NCBI GenBank assembly: GCA_963693365.1
Contig: CAVNZM010000015.1
Coordinates: 5,766,001 to 5,830,000, forward strand
DNA: 64,000 bases
DNA from: Amoebidium appalachense
Taxonomy: Eukaryota; Ichthyosporea
Reading direction: 5' to 3'
The notes below the pieces were generated by a model, which saw only the letters and a list, made by a program, of their open reading frames with translations, made no database searches and was not told where the DNA came from. Below, piece by piece: positions 46,498 through 58,619 of this stretch. The translations under genes were made by a program, and so were the position numbers. Every line of letters begins with the position of its first letter. Position 1 is the stretch's first letter.

Positions 46498-46920
46498 TGT
46501 TGTAATACGTAGTATTTACATATGGTAAGATCTTCTCAGTTTGTGTTATGTTTCAGTTCATATGCTTAGTGTAAAAGCACACTCCTATTACGGTTTTATT
46601 TGTGGAATGACAAAATATCTGTAAACACGTAGGATGGGTGTTCGTTTACTCCATGTAGGCTTCGTTCGTGTTTTAGCAGTTCGCGATTGGCCGCTCGCAC
46701 ACGGGCACCTATTAGCTAATCAAAACATCAGATTCCACATATCGCTAGACCGATTTTGATTGGTTCGATTCAGATTCACATATCACTGGATCGATTTTCA
46801 ATTGGCTCAGGTCGGTAGGCTTAGGTATATAAGCAAGACAGTTTTCAGCAGATCAGCAAGCTACAAACACATCTTCTGTGTTGAGCACCTACAGCCCTTA
46901 CGGCTATACATTTTCTTTTC

Positions 46921-48310
46921 ACACTCCGTGACAACTCTTGACACGAGCTTCTGTCACACCTTGACAATCGTGCCATCCTTGCAAGTTCAGCTTGCCCTCG
47001 TGTCCTCCTCGCAAGTTAGGCTTGCACTCCTGCCAGTTCCGTCCCGGTTAGGGCTAGTCGCCCTACAAGTTCCTCGACACTTCAAGAAGATTTCCTGACA
47101 TGGTCCCTCACGCGCCGCGCCGCTGTGATCTAAGTCCCTACCACTCGTCTAATTTCAAACCCCGTTTTCAATCCCGATGGCCTAGAATTTCACACCCCGC
47201 CTCGATCCGCATTGACTATCCTCGCTCATAGTCCTTGCCCGATTGCCCTTCTGAGTATTCAAATACGGTACTCCAATCGCGTCGCTTATGTTAAACCCAG
47301 TCAAAGCACCTTGTGCTTTCCTACTGTTCAGGAGTCCTGACCCCAAGTCCCTGCCAGAACAGCTTACCATGTTCAACCCGCCTCCTTCCCTGTTTTCCCA
47401 CCCTGTTTCCCGCCATGTCTCCCCCCACCATGACTTCACTGTCGATGGATACCTCACATTCCATTGGTCTGCCCCGCATTCCAGCAGCATTTTTTTCCTC
47501 AGATCACAAGGCCAGCCTCGTCGAGATCTCAGCTACCCCAAACCCTGCACGGCCCCAGTTCCCCTGCAGCTGTTCCCCCCCTGTTGCCACCCGACCCCGG
47601 CCAGCTACACATGCTGCCAGGTCCGGTCGTTCCCATCCACGTTTCTGCCCAGCCAGCCTACCGTGCTGCCTGCCCATCCACGTTTCTGCCCAGCCAGCCT
47701 ACCGTGCTGCCCGCCCCCGTTTCCAAAGCCCCTGGCCCGACCCAGTTAACCTTCTCCGTCCGGACTTACCTGCCTTTGACCCTGCCTCCGTCGTGCCTGA
47801 TCCCAAAACCAATCCCGTCAAAGCCCCTCCTCCCCCTCCCTGTTCCGGCTTTCCCAGTAACCCCCCGAGCAGCAAGAACCCTCAGGCTCGACGCCCCTCC
47901 AAACGAATTTCAAATTACGCGACCTCCGCAACCAGCTGCCCAACGCTCCCGCGGGCACTGACGCGCCTCCGGCGGCCCCCACCACCACGGACCCTCCAAG
48001 CCACTCTCCCCTCTACCCCTGAAGCCCCCCCTCAGGCCTGTCCCATGTAGTACCCCAAGCCCGGCTGTGGTCTAAGACTTGATGGCTTCACACCGCCCCA
48101 CAAGCCCGGCGGGGGACAAACCCCCAACCGCCCTGACCCGCACCCCGGCCTGGCAACACCGGCCCGATCGGTGGAGCTACCCGCCACGCACTACATGAAT
48201 TTCCACATTTAAGGTCGGTCCTGCGCTAAGCAGCCCTGCCCCCCTCTCCCACGTGTGCCCGCTCTGCTCTGGCACACACCCCCGCAAAGACTGCAAGCCT
48301 AATGCCTAGT
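46921..48310 (+). pseudogene. Gag region of PAT-like copy 3 (divergent N-terminal part)
   Basis: The first kilobase after A1 does not resemble the MPPKKRQAS gag of copies 1 and 2. It contains the direct repeat TTGCAAGTTCAGCTTGCCCT / CGCAAGTTAGGCTTGCACTC (46978-47030), and a CCATCCACGTTTCTGCCCAG repeat at 47634 and 47666. From about 47900 the sequence rejoins the family (GACCTCCGCAACCAGCTGCC, then the finger-coding tail) with frameshifts and deletions. Confidence 0.55.
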
Positions 48311-48324
48311 CTACGCGCACACCC

Positions 48325-49381
48325 ACACACACAGATAGAACATAGGGGCTAGGAGCTAGGATACACGGGTACAGGGACACGGAGCTCGGGAGCTCGGGTC
48401 ACTAGGGCTAAGTACAAATTTTCGCAAGCCACCTACGGCGCCCGCGCGCGCCACAGAATACATGTCCCTACACAAAGACGTTATTCTGGCCACTGCACAT
48501 AATTTTACTCCCCACCCATCCCACGACCCCCCCCCCCTTACACTCACCTAGCCCCCCCCCCCCCCCCCCCCCCCCCCCTTCTAACTCTGTGTCCACCCGC
48601 ATCCCCGCGTGCTCGGGCATCCCCTGCACATGGCCCCGCTGTTCTGCCTGCAACCTCCCTCGGGCCCAGCTGCCCGCACACACAGATAGAACATAGGGGC
48701 TAGGTGCTAGGATACACGGGTACAGGGACACGGAGCTCGGGAGCACGGGCCACTAGGGCTGAGTACAAATTTTTGCAGGCCACCTACGGCGCCCGCGCGC
48801 GCCACAGAATACATGTCCTTACACAAAAGACGTTATTCTGGCCACTGCACATAATTTTACTCCCCACCCATCCCACGAGCCTCCCCCCCCCCCTTACACT
48901 CACCTAGCACTCCCCTCCCCCCCCCCCCCCCCCCTTCTAACTCTGTGTCCGCCCGCATCCCCGCGTGCTCGGGCATCCCCTGCACATGGCCCCGCTGTTC
49001 TGCCTGCAACCTCCCTCGGGCCCAGCTGCCCGCACACACAAGATAGAACATAGGGGCTAGGAGCTAGGATACACGGGTACAGGGACACGGAGCTCGGGAG
49101 CACGGGCCACTAGGGCTGAGTACAAATTTTTTTGCAGGCCACCTACGGCGCCCGCGCGCGCCACAGAATACATGTCCTTACACAAAAGACGTTATTCTGG
49201 CCACTGCACATAATTTTACTCCCCACCCATCCCACGAGCCTCCCCCCCCCCCCCCCTTACACTCACCTAGCACTCCCTCCCCCCCCCCTTCTAACTCTGT
49301 GTCCGCCCGCATCCCTGCGTGCTCGGGCATCCCCTGCACATGGCCCCGCTGCCCTGCCTGCAACCTCTCTCGGGCCCAGCT
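48325..49381 (+). repeat. Tandem triplication of a 350-bp spacer in PAT-like copy 3
   Basis: Three head-to-tail units, about 48325-48679, 48680-49029 and 49030-49381. Each runs from ACACACAGATAGAACATAGG to CCTCGGGCCCAGCTGCC. Each has a C run of different length. Copies 1 and 2 have one unit. Confidence 0.85.
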
Positions 49382-49529
49382 GCCCTACTCTAAACCCCCC
49401 GGGGCCCTGCTGCCCCCCCCCCCCCCCCCCCCCCCCGGCTGCCGGGGTCTCCCCGAGGGTGCCCCACCCTTGCTAACCACACCTTCCCCCGAGGCTCAGA
49501 CCCGGAGGCCCAGCCCCCCCTCGGCCACC

Positions 49530-49840
49530 AGCGCGGTCACCCTCTTCCCGGACCAATTCCTTGCTGAGTTTCCGGTCCTCCGTTCCTCCCCCATCGGCGC
49601 CGTTACTACAAAAAACAAGCCCGGGACCCCAGCTCATTCTCGACGCAGGCCCCGGCTGCTACATGGCAGTGGCAGACGTGCAGGCTGCCTTCCGGCACAT
49701 GCCCTCTCCCTTCCCCTGGGCGCAACCCCCCCCTCCCCCTCCCCCCCCCCCCCCGATCTTCCCTTCCGGAGCAACGCTGGCAGATTGGCCCCCCACTTTG
49801 CTCCGGCCGTGCTGCTTCGAGCCACCACTACCCTGCAGGA
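49530..49840 (+). pseudogene. RT remnant of PAT-like copy 3
   Basis: Only RSSPIGAVT and CYMAVADVQAAFRHMP of the RT remain. They are followed directly by a C run and the start of the recombinase region. The YVDD loop and all of RNase H are missing. Confidence 0.8.
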
Positions 49841-50820
49841 GTGCCAGGCCCTGAGTCTCAACCTCGACTCTTGGGCCTTCTACTCCCGGGTGCAGAAAGT
49901 GTTCATCGATTTTTGTGGCATCTCGGCTGCCATCCTCCTCCGGGTCCTACCTCCCGGCCTCCCCACACACCGTGCAGCTCTTTCTTGCCTGGTGTGCCCA
50001 ACAAGGGGTACAGGCCTCTTCCTTGGCCGGCTACAATTCGGCTATCACCAGACTTCACCTCGACATGGGACTTCCGGCTCCCTACCCCCACGACAAGTCT
50101 CTCGCCTGGTTCCTACAAGGGGTGGGCAGATGGCAGCTTTTCTCACAACATCCGACCCCGATCATCTCCCAGAGAACCCCTCCTGCCCTCCCACCTCGGC
50201 CTACTCCATGGCCAGTGCCCCACCCAGGCCTCCTCAGCCAATCGCCGGCTTTGGACGGCCCTCATCGTCGGTTTTTGTGGTCTCCTCCGTTCGTGGGAAT
50301 TTACCTCCAACGCCCTGACTTCATTCGACCCGTCCCGTCACGTGAAATGGAAGGACGTGACCTTCAGCTACACCCCCACCAGTACTTTGTCCCATACCAC
50401 CCTCCACCGTCCTGCCAACCTCCAAGATGGATGTACAGCCCTACGTGTCAACGTCACTCTAGCTGCCCTGCCTCTCACCCACTTCTCCCCAGCCCATCTC
50501 CTCCGGCAGTTCCTGGATACGACATCCGGTCAACCTGACGACCCCCTGTTCAGTCTCGGTGGCATTCCCTACACCAAGGGTGTTTTCTCTGACGACTTCC
50601 GTGCCCTCCTCTCCCGGGCGGGCCTCTCACCCTCCCGGTTTGCCGGCCACAGCCTCCGAATTGGGGGGGCCACAGCCCTGGCCGAGGCCGGGGTCGACGA
50701 CTCCAGGATCCAACAACTTGGCAGATGATCTTCCGACTGTTCCCTGATCTATACTCGACTTCGCCGGCCCCCATGGCTGCCACTAACAAACGTGTATTTG
50801 CCTCTATCCTTAAGTGAAAC
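49841..50820 (+). pseudogene. Tyrosine recombinase of PAT-like copy 3 (frameshifts and nonsense codon)
   Basis: The homologue of the copy 1 recombinase is open in pieces in two frames. The catalytic segment keeps GHSLRIGGATALAEAGVDD and QQLGR, but the following Trp codon is TGA (about 50727). LIYTRLR with the Tyr follows after the stop. The protein should be truncated before its nucleophile. Confidence 0.8.
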
Positions 50821-51500
50821 CTTTGGAGCAAGCATACTGCTCTCGTGCCGTGGTTTACAACCATTGCAGGTTCACTTTCGTCCAAGGGGATGTCCCCCTA
50901 GAGGCAACACACGTCCCGGAGTAGTTTTCATAGAGGTTTTATTTGTGGAATTTATTGACATAAATATTTTTCTGGGTAAACACGTAGGATGGGTGTTCGA
51001 TATTGACATAACAATGTAGGCTTCGTTCGTGTTTTAGCAGTTCGCGATTGGCCGCTCGCACACGGGCACCTATTAGCTAATCAAAACATCAGATTCCACA
51101 TATCGCTAGACCGATTTTGATTGGTTCGATTCAGATTCACATATCACTGGATCGATTTTCAATTGGCTCAGGTCGGTAGGCTTAGGTATATAAGCAAGAC
51201 AGTTTTCAGCAGATCAGCAAGCTACAAACACATCTTCTGTGTTGAGCACCTACAGCCCTTACGGCTATACATTTTCTTTTCACCCACCCACCTACACCCA
51301 CACTCACCCCCATTGATCCACACATGCGTGCTGTTTTTTCACGGGGCGAAGGCTTCCCCCGTTTTTTGGGCACAAGGACCTCACGGATCAATAAATTGAT
51401 GACTGGGGGCTTGCCGTGGTTTACAACCATTGCAGGTTCACTTTCGTCCAAGGGGATGTCCCCCTAGAGGCAACACACGTCCCGGAGTAGTTGTCATAGA
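50821..51500 (+). repeat. B1-A2-C-B2 terminal block of PAT-like copy 3
   Basis: B1 ends CATAGA at 50934 and A2 begins GGTTTTATTT at 50935. A2 carries TATATAAGC near 51186. C contains ATCAATAAATTGAT. B2 repeats B1 from CGTGGTTTACAACCATTGCAG and ends at 51500. Confidence 0.85.
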
Positions 51501-52330
51501 GTAAAGTGTAGCATCGATCTCCGATATGCTTGTATACTTGTAATCGTCTTGTATCGGCTTTAATCGTGTGTTGTAATATCGATTAGAATATTTATATGTG
51601 TGTACACGGATCCACCCACTCAGGGAGAGACGTGTACATGTTCGTGTGTACATAAATATCTCTGGTTATAGTTATGCTATTGCTATCTTGTTTGTTGATC
51701 TGTGCTCTCTTTTCCTTCCTCTTTCTCCTTCCTTATTTTCTTTTCTTTCTCTCTTTGTCTTCATGTGTATAATCGTATTTCTTTTCTACTAATATATGTT
51801 AGGTAGATTTGTGTTACTTAATACGTGTTCATTGGACGGTAACACACTTAGGCTACACTTAGAATAGCATGTGTGTTTAGACTTCATTAATTTACTTTAG
51901 TTTTCATGTGTTGCCGGGCTTTAACCAATCATCAAGGTTAAGTGTGATATGTCTGAGTCTTTGCAGTATGTCATAGGTTAGAACTTCCTTGATGATGACA
52001 CAAGTTGACCTTAACTAGTGTCTGTGTCCTATCGTGTGCGTCTCCGCGTACCGGATCTCTCTGAAAGCAATTGGTTCTTAGTGATTGGTTTCTATTAGAG
52101 ATAGATCTGATTTCCGACTGGTCGGAAATCATGTATGGATTGGACTTAGAGGAATTTCAGGTATTTATTCGAAGATCAGAATAAATTCAGTTCAGTCGTG
52201 TCTAAACATTGATGTCTGTTGTGTACACTGCTCCGATCGTTCCGTGTTTTGTTGTTGTGTGTGTCTGTGGTGTTTTCACACTGCACCACTGTGTCTCTGC
52301 TTACATCCCAAATACTTATACAATTTAACA

Positions 52331-52392
52331 GGTTATGCAGCCCTTTTGCACGCTCCCTACACACATCTAGAACTAGCGCTCGTTTTTCAATC
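52331..52392 (+). other. Copia leader between left LTR and gag ATG
   Basis: Only about 62 bp separate the LTR end (TTTAACA) from the first plausible start. The primer-binding site should begin at GGTTATGCAG (52331 on), but I could not assign its tRNA. Confidence 0.5.
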
Positions 52393-55125
52393 ATGGATCC
52401 AAACAAAACTGGCGTAAACAAAATAACCATGTGGAAAGGTGAAGGGAAGACTGGTCCCGATAGCAAAACCACCTACTTTCAATGGGAAATCATTTTTCTC
52501 GGCATGATGACCGGCACTAAAGGTGTCCGACTCGTGGATGTTGTACTTGCTGACAACTACGTCCCCCCTACCACCGTCGCGGTTGACGGTGAACCCCCCT
52601 TCTATGGCTACGGCACTACCGCGGAACTCAAGGAGGCCCGCAATTGCCTCCTGCTCCATATGATACAGAACATCGACCCTTCCGTCCTCACCACCGTTGC
52701 CCAGTACCGTATTGGCATGGACCCTGAACGGGCCATGTGGAAATTCCGTCAACACTACCTCCAAGGCAAACCCGATCAGATCCGCATCCTTCACCGTCAG
52801 TGGGATGCCTGTGCCCTTCAGCCCGGTGAATCATTCACCACCTACCTGAGTCGTCTGCAGACCATCGTGAACCAGCTCCAGTCCCTCCAAGATGAGTCCA
52901 TTCACTTCACTCGTCTAGCTGAGAAGTTCTTCAATGAACTCACCACCAGAGACGACCTCACCCCTGAGTTCAACCGTCTTATCGAAGACTATCACTTCGG
53001 TGATAAGCTATTCCCCGACTTCGAGTCCCTCCACAACCACGTCAAGGGCATCGAGTTACGTCAAGACCTCGAGATGCAACTCCGGAGCAACCGTGCCCAT
53101 CGTGCCTCCAAGTCCAGCATGGCATTAAATGCCAGTGCTCCCCCCCGTGATCTTCCTCGCCGTGACTTACGCAACCGACTTGACCGTACCCCTGGCACGG
53201 ACCTCCGAACTCGTCTCTCCCGTCAGCACACCCGATCCCGTTCCCCCCACCGGCCTGCCTTCCGGTCCACGTCTCGTTCCCCCAGTCGTTCCCGTTTCTC
53301 GGGTTCCCGTCGTTCTGATTCCCCGGCTCGTTCTAACAACCCGTCCGTGAAAGCATGCTCCTACTGCCACGAGCCTGATCACACGATCATCGATTGCCCC
53401 GAGCCGAAATGCCGTATGTCCAGACACAACCGATCCCGTCAGGGCAGTGAGAAATCTGTCTCCTTTGCTTTCTCGGCATACAATGCTAGCTCCGTCCCCG
53501 TGTCCTCCGACCCTGCCTGGGATTCCGGGTGCAACATGACTGTCTGCCCCACCCGTGAGTTCTTCCATGACCTCACTCCCCTTCCGACACCGACTCCCGT
53601 TGCTGCCTTTAATGGCACCCCCGTCTTGGCCACCCACACCGGCCATATCGTCATCAACACCACCACCGAACATGGCACTGCCACCGTTACCATTGAAGCC
53701 TACTACACCCCGTCTGGCCAAGCCTTCCTCATTTCAACATCCCAAGCTGCTGCCGAATACATCAAGGGTGATTTGAATGATGCCTCCACTCCGTCATTCC
53801 TCTTCGACCGACTCACCGGCCGTCATCTCGTCAACCTCCGTCTACACAACGGTCTGTATTACTTCAAGGACTACACCATTCAACCACCCACTCGTCCTGT
53901 GGCTCTGGCTGCCACTACCAGTGTTAACCCATCCATCTGGCACCATCGTCTGGGGCACCGTGCTATGACCAGCATCAAGGACATGGTGAAACACGACCTT
54001 GTTATTGGTCTCCCCTCGTCTGTCCTCGACTGTGATGTTCCTGATTGTCATGGCTGCATTATGGGTAAAACCACCAAGGCTCCGTTCAAGGGTGACCGTC
54101 CTCACTCCAACATCCCCGGTCATGAATGGCATTGGGATTTTTTTGAGCCTACCACAACATCGTACGGAGGTTCCAAGGTTGCTCTCGTCACTGTCTGCCG
54201 TGCCTCTGGACTCGTCAAGATCTACCCGATGGCCGACCGTACAACCACCCTGGACACTCTCACAGCTCACACCAACCTCGTTGCTACCCATGCCCCCTCC
54301 AAAGTTGGTGTCTACCACTTTGACTCCGGCTCTGAGTTCACCTCCAAGGCTACCCGTGCTTTTTGCCTCTCCCAGGGCATCAAGGCCAGCTATGCTCCGG
54401 TGGACTGCCCTCAACTGAACGGCTATGTTGAACGTCGTATGCGGTTCCTCCAAGAGATTGTTCGTTGCCTCCTCCATCAAGTCCAAGATCAGTCTCTGTC
54501 CCCCAAACTGTGGGCTGAGGCCCTCCAACATGCCGCCTACATCATCAACGTCACCCCGTCCACGACTGCCAATGGTCGTACACCATTCGAGGTTTTCTAC
54601 GGTGTCAAGCCCGACATCTCCGAGCTCAAAGTGTTCGGTTGCCCTGCCTACACTCATGTACCAGCCTCTAAACGGAACAAGCTGGCCCCCACCGTCAAAC
54701 TCGGCATGTACATCGGCTATGATCTTCAATCACACTGCCACCGGATCTTCAACCCCACCACCCACCGTGTCGGCCTCTTCCGTGATGTGATTTTCGACGA
54801 ATCAGCTTATCTCCCGTCCGACATTCCATCAACACTTCCGACCCCCGACACCACTGCTACCTCGACCACCCCACCCCCCACAGTTGACACTGAAGATGAT
54901 GTTTGTCTGGTGTACTCTGGCCCCCCTCCTGTCATCGTCGTTCCCCCGACACCCCCCCCCCCCACCGGCCCCCCTGCCCCCGTGCCCGTCCAGCCTGCCG
55001 ACCCTCATCCTGCCCCTGGCAACGTCACACCCATCCGACCCGGCTCCCCCGACAACTTCCACTCGGCCCCATCCAGCCCGGAGGTTGCCCCCCCCTGCAA
55101 TTCCGAACTTCCAAGTTCCCCCCCC
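52393..55125 (+). CDS. Copia Gag-protease-integrase
   Basis: Starts MDPNKTGVNKITMWKGEGK. Gag (residues about 1-310) has a UBN2-like helical region and an Arg/Ser-rich stretch. A knuckle CSYCHEPDHTIIDC follows at about residue 320. The protease is marked by WDSGCNMTVC (DSG at about residue 374). Integrase carries the HHCC domain (WHHRLGHRAM...CDVPDCHGC), WDFFEP, HFDSGSEF and LNGYVERRM, then the copia-type GRTPFEVFYGVKPDIS. A Pro-rich linker ends in a C run near 55118-55128, where the frame changes. Confidence 0.9.
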
Positions 55126-56165
55126 CCCGTCTCCACCTCCCCCGGTTCCTGCACCTCGTCGTTCTGCCCGTCTACAGGGCAAGGTTGGCCTTCAAGCCAC
55201 CACCACCCTGCCAGTCCCCCCCGGTCCCCCCATCAACATCGACCAACTACCCAAACTTGTCCGTCAACTGTGTTCCGGCCCCAATGGTGACCAGGTCAAG
55301 TCAGCCCTCACTGCTGAGTATCAAGCCTTCGTCGACAAAGACATCTTTGAACTTGTTGACCCTCCCCCTGGTGCTAACATCGTCGGCTTCAAGTGGATTG
55401 TCTCCGAGAAAACTCTCAACTCGGCTGGTGACACCAAGATCAAGGCCCGTGGTGTTGCTCAAGGCTTCAGTCAGCAATACGGTGTTGGCTATGAGTTGAT
55501 TGAGAGCCCTGTCATCCGTCCGGCTGCTCTCCGTGCTATCCTAGCTCTGGCCGTTGTTGAAGGTCATGACATCCATCAACTCGACGTGTCTACGGCCTTT
55601 CTCAACAGCCCACTCACCGAGACCATCTACATGAAACAACCCCCGGGATTCATCACCATGGCTACACTTGGCAAGGTCTGGAGACTCAAGAAAGTCCTGT
55701 ACGGCCTCAAGCAAGCCTCCAAGGCTTGGTACGACTTCCTCGACGGCATTCTTCTTGCCCATGGCCTGACCCGTACTAAGACCGACCCGTGCATCTACCT
55801 CCGGTTCTTCCCCAACAACGATGTGGTTCGGGCTGGTAACTACGTCGACGACTCCACCATCACCAACACCCGGGGTTCTACTGCTGCCAGTGACCTGGCT
55901 GCCCACATCAGCAAGATGGCCAGCTGTCGTATGAGTCCATTTGACCGTATGCTCGGTGTTGATTTTAATCACTCTGATCCCCATCACCTCCACATGCACC
56001 AGAGGTCTTACATCATGGATATCATCCACGACTTCAACCTCACCGATGCCAAGTCCAAGTCTACCCCCATCCCTGCAGGCACCACCGTCTCCCTGGCTGA
56101 CTGCCCCCCCCAACCGTTCACCGTGCCCTACCGTGAGTTACTCGGCCGTCTCCTCTGGGTGGCAC
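55126..56165 (+). CDS. Copia reverse transcriptase
   Basis: Continues in the second frame from PRRSARLQGKVG. Typical copia RT features: VGFKWIVSEKTL, QGFSQQYGVGYELIESPVIR, IHQLDVSTAFLNSPL (Asp), KALYGLKQ-type segment KVLYGLKQASKAWYDFLD and NYVDDSTITN, with YVDD at about 55840. The frame shifts again near 56155-56165, before RNase H. Confidence 0.9.
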
Positions 56166-56811
56166 GGTGCACACTGTGGCACGTCCCGACATTGCCTATG
56201 CCATCGGCTTCCTTGGTCGGTTCAGCACCAACCCCGGCAAGACTCACTGGGACCTTCTCCGTCGTGTGGCTCGGTACCTGCTCGGCACCATTGACCTTGG
56301 CATTGACTACAAGTACTCGGCCACCCAGGCCCCCATACTCGAATGCTACACGGATGCTGACTTTGCTGGTTGTGCTGACAGCAAGAAGTCTACCACCGGC
56401 TACATCATCGAGTTTGCTGGTATGCCCATCATCTGGTACTCCAAGCTTCAGCCCATCACGGCCACCAGCACCACTGAAGCTGAGCTGATTGCCCTCAATG
56501 CTGGTACCCAAGAAGTTGCTTGGGTCCGTGACCTCTTCAAGGAACTCGGCTGCCCCATGCTTGCTCCGACTCCGGTGTACTGTGACAACCAGTCGACCAT
56601 TGCCATCGTCAACTCCACCGGCATCAAGCACCGTACCAAACACATTGCCGTCCGGTATCACAACACCAAGGACTACATTGCAAGTGGGGATGTGGTTGTC
56701 CACTACGTTGAATCAGCCCACAACTTAGCTGACATCCTCACCAAACCCCTCCCCGGCCCGAGTCATGTCAACCATCGTGCTAAACTTTGTTTGCCGGATA
56801 TTGTGGATTGA
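56166..56811 (+). CDS. Copia RNase H
   Basis: Resumes the first frame with TVARPDIAYAIGFLGRFS, then HWDLLRRVARYLLGT, CYTDADFAGCADSKKSTTGY (Asp), EAELIALNAGTQEVAWVRDL (Glu), CDNQSTIAIV (Asp) and KHIAVRYHNTKDYI. The C-terminus VESAHNLADILTKPLPG is the typical copia ending. Stop at 56811. Confidence 0.92.
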
Positions 56812-57279
56812 CCCGTCCTACTTCAAGAGTGATTTTCTAATGTTTACTACTTCCTTTATCATAATCATTATTTCATATGTATATTGCCTTTGTGGGTATG
56901 CCCACTTAGGGTTTATATATAAGGTTTGACCTGTACCATGACTCTACTCTATCTTTCACTGGTTTAAAACCCAGTTAATCAAACCCCGACTATACACGTT
57001 ATACATATTCGTTGTTTTTGCCCCGGTTCCTTTCCCCCCCCTCCCCCCCCTCCCCCCCCCCCCCCCCCCTTTCCCCCCCCCCCCCCCCCCCCCCCCTCCC
57101 CCCCCTTCCCCCCCCCCTCCTCCCCCCCCCCCTCCCCCCCCCCTTCTCCCCCCCCCCCCCCCCCCCCCCCGGAAAAGTACACACTTTAATTTTTTTTTTC
57201 CGTTTCTGTTCTCAAGTGGGGAGATTTCACTAGTTCAGTGGGGATATGATAACACAAACTTCAAAGTCTTAAGTGGGGA
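56812..57279 (+). other. Copia 3' untranslated region with C-rich tract and polypurine tract
   Basis: A C/T tract at about 57033-57170 is nearly pure pyrimidine. AAGTGGGGA just before the right LTR (57271-57279) is a good polypurine tract for plus-strand priming. A near-copy, CAAGTGGGGAGA, lies at 57214-57225 and could be a second priming site. Confidence 0.75.
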
Positions 57280-58203
57280 TGTTGTAATACGTATATTTAC
57301 ATATGGTAAGATCTTCTCAGTTTGTGTTATGTTTCAGTTCATATGCTTAGTGTAAAAGCTACACTCCTATTACGTAAAGTGTAGCATCGATCTCCGATAT
57401 GCTTGTATACTTGTAATCGTCTTGTATCGGCTTTAATCGTGTGTTGTAATATCGATTAGAATATTTATATGTGTGTACACGGATCCACCCACTCAGGGAG
57501 AGACGTGTACATGTTCGTGTGTACATAAATATCTCTGGTTATAGTTATGCTATTGCTATCTTGTTTGTTGATCTGTGCTCTCTTTTCCTTCCTCTTTCTC
57601 CTTCCTTATTTTCTTTTCTTTCTCTCTTTGTCTTCATGTGTATAATCGTATTTCTTTTCTACTAATATATGTTAGGTAGATTTGTGTTACTTAATACGTG
57701 TTCATTGGACGGTAACACACTTAGGCTACACTTAGAATAGCATGTGTGTTTAGACTTCATTAATTTACTTTAGTTTTCATGTGTTGCCGGGCTTTAACCA
57801 ATCATCAAGGTTAAGTGTGATATGTCTGAGTCTTTGCAGTATGTCATAGGTTAGAACTTCCTTGATGATGACACAAGTTGACCTTAACTAGTGTCTGTGT
57901 CCTATCGTGTGCGTCTCCGCGTACCGGATCTCTCTGAAAGCAATTGGTTCTTAGTGATTGGTTTCTATTAGAGATAGATCTGATTTCCGACTGGTCGGAA
58001 ATCATGTATGGATTGGACTTAGAGGAATTTCAGGTATTTATTCGAAGATCAGAATAAATTCAGTTCAGTCGTGCCTAAACATTGATGTCTGTTGTGTACA
58101 CTGCTCCGATCGTTCCGTGTTTTGTTGTTGTGTGTGTCTGTGGTGTTTTCACACTGCACCACTGTGTCTCTGCTTACATCCCAAATACTTATACAATTTA
58201 ACA
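57280..58203 (+). repeat. Right LTR of the copia element
   Basis: Starts TGTTGTAATACG and ends TTTAACA, 924 bp, unbroken. It includes the CTATTACGTAAAG site that hosts PAT-like copy 3 in the left LTR. Confidence 0.92.
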
Positions 58204-58208
58204 CCTCC

Positions 58209-58619
58209 ACCTGCCAACCTCCAAGACGGATGTACAGGCCCGAGGTGTCAACGTCACTCTAGCTGCCCTGCCCCTCACCCACTTCTCCCCAGCCCATCTC
58301 CTCCGGCAGTTCCTGGATACAACGTCCGGTCAACCCGACGACCCCCTCTTCAGTCTCGGTGGCATCCCCTACACCAAGAGTGCTTTCTCTGCCGACTTCC
58401 GTGCCCTCCTCTCCCGGGCAGGCCTCTCACCCTCCCGGTTTGCCGGACACAGCCTCCGCATCGGGGGGGCCACAGCACTGGCTGAGGCCGGGGTCGACGA
58501 CTCCCGGATCAAACAACTCGGCCGGTGGTCCTCCGACTGTTTCCTGATCTATACCCGACTTCGTCCGGCCTCCATTGCTGCCACTACCACACGTGTATTC
58601 GCCTCTATTCTTAAGTGAA
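58209..58619 (+). pseudogene. Tyrosine recombinase of PAT-like copy 2, C-terminal part
   Basis: Continues the frame broken at 46497: SKTDVQARGVNVTLAALPL, FRALLSRAGLSPSRF, GHSLRIGGATALAEAG (H-x-x-R), QLGRWSSDCFLIYTRL (Tyr nucleophile), ending FASILK and TGA at 58617-58619. All catalytic residues are present, so only the copia insertion disables it. Confidence 0.9.

Larger units (their letters stand above)
46592..51500 (+). mobile_element. PAT-like tyrosine-recombinase retroelement, copy 3, inserted in a copia LTR
   Basis: Begins GGTTTTATTT (46592) and ends TTGTCATAGA (51500), 4,909 bp. One G is shared with the host, so the exact ends could shift by one base. Order: A1 (to about 46920), an unfamiliar gag-like stretch, the zinc-finger tail of gag in broken frames (48041-48310), a triplicated spacer, a short RT remnant, recombinase, B1 (50820-50934), A2 (from 50935), C and B2. 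A1 and A2 resemble each other more than they resemble copies 1, 2 and 4 (GATTGGCCGCTCGCACACGG in place of GTTCGGCTGCCCGCATACGG). This copy therefore belongs to a separate subfamily. Confidence 0.88.
46498..52330 (+). repeat. Left LTR of the copia element, split by PAT-like copy 3
   Basis: The two parts, 46498-46591 and 51501-52330, together match the right LTR. The junction in the unbroken right LTR is CTATTACGTAAAGTG (about 57367-57381). It differs by small changes, for example TACGTAGT versus TACGTAT and AAGCACAC versus AAGCTACAC. Confidence 0.92.
46498..58203 (+). mobile_element. Ty1/copia retrotransposon inserted in the recombinase gene, itself hosting PAT-like copy 3
   Basis: The element starts TGTTGTAATACG (46498) and ends TTTAACA (58203), with the TG...CA ends of an LTR element. 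The 5-bp target duplication CCTCC flanks it at 46493-46497 and 58204-58208. The left LTR is 46498-46591 plus 51501-52330 (94 + 830 = 924 bp) and the right LTR is 57280-58203 (924 bp). Without copy 3 the element is about 6.8 kb. Near-identical LTRs suggest a fairly recent insertion. Confidence 0.92.

Noticed and set aside
52219-52392. Upstream extension of the copia gag frame
   Set aside because: It lies inside the left LTR. The ATG at 52393 just after the LTR gives a normal Gag start.
53167-54729. Long minus-strand frames across the copia gag-integrase
   Set aside because: Shadow frames of the plus-strand gene, which carries all the catalytic motifs.
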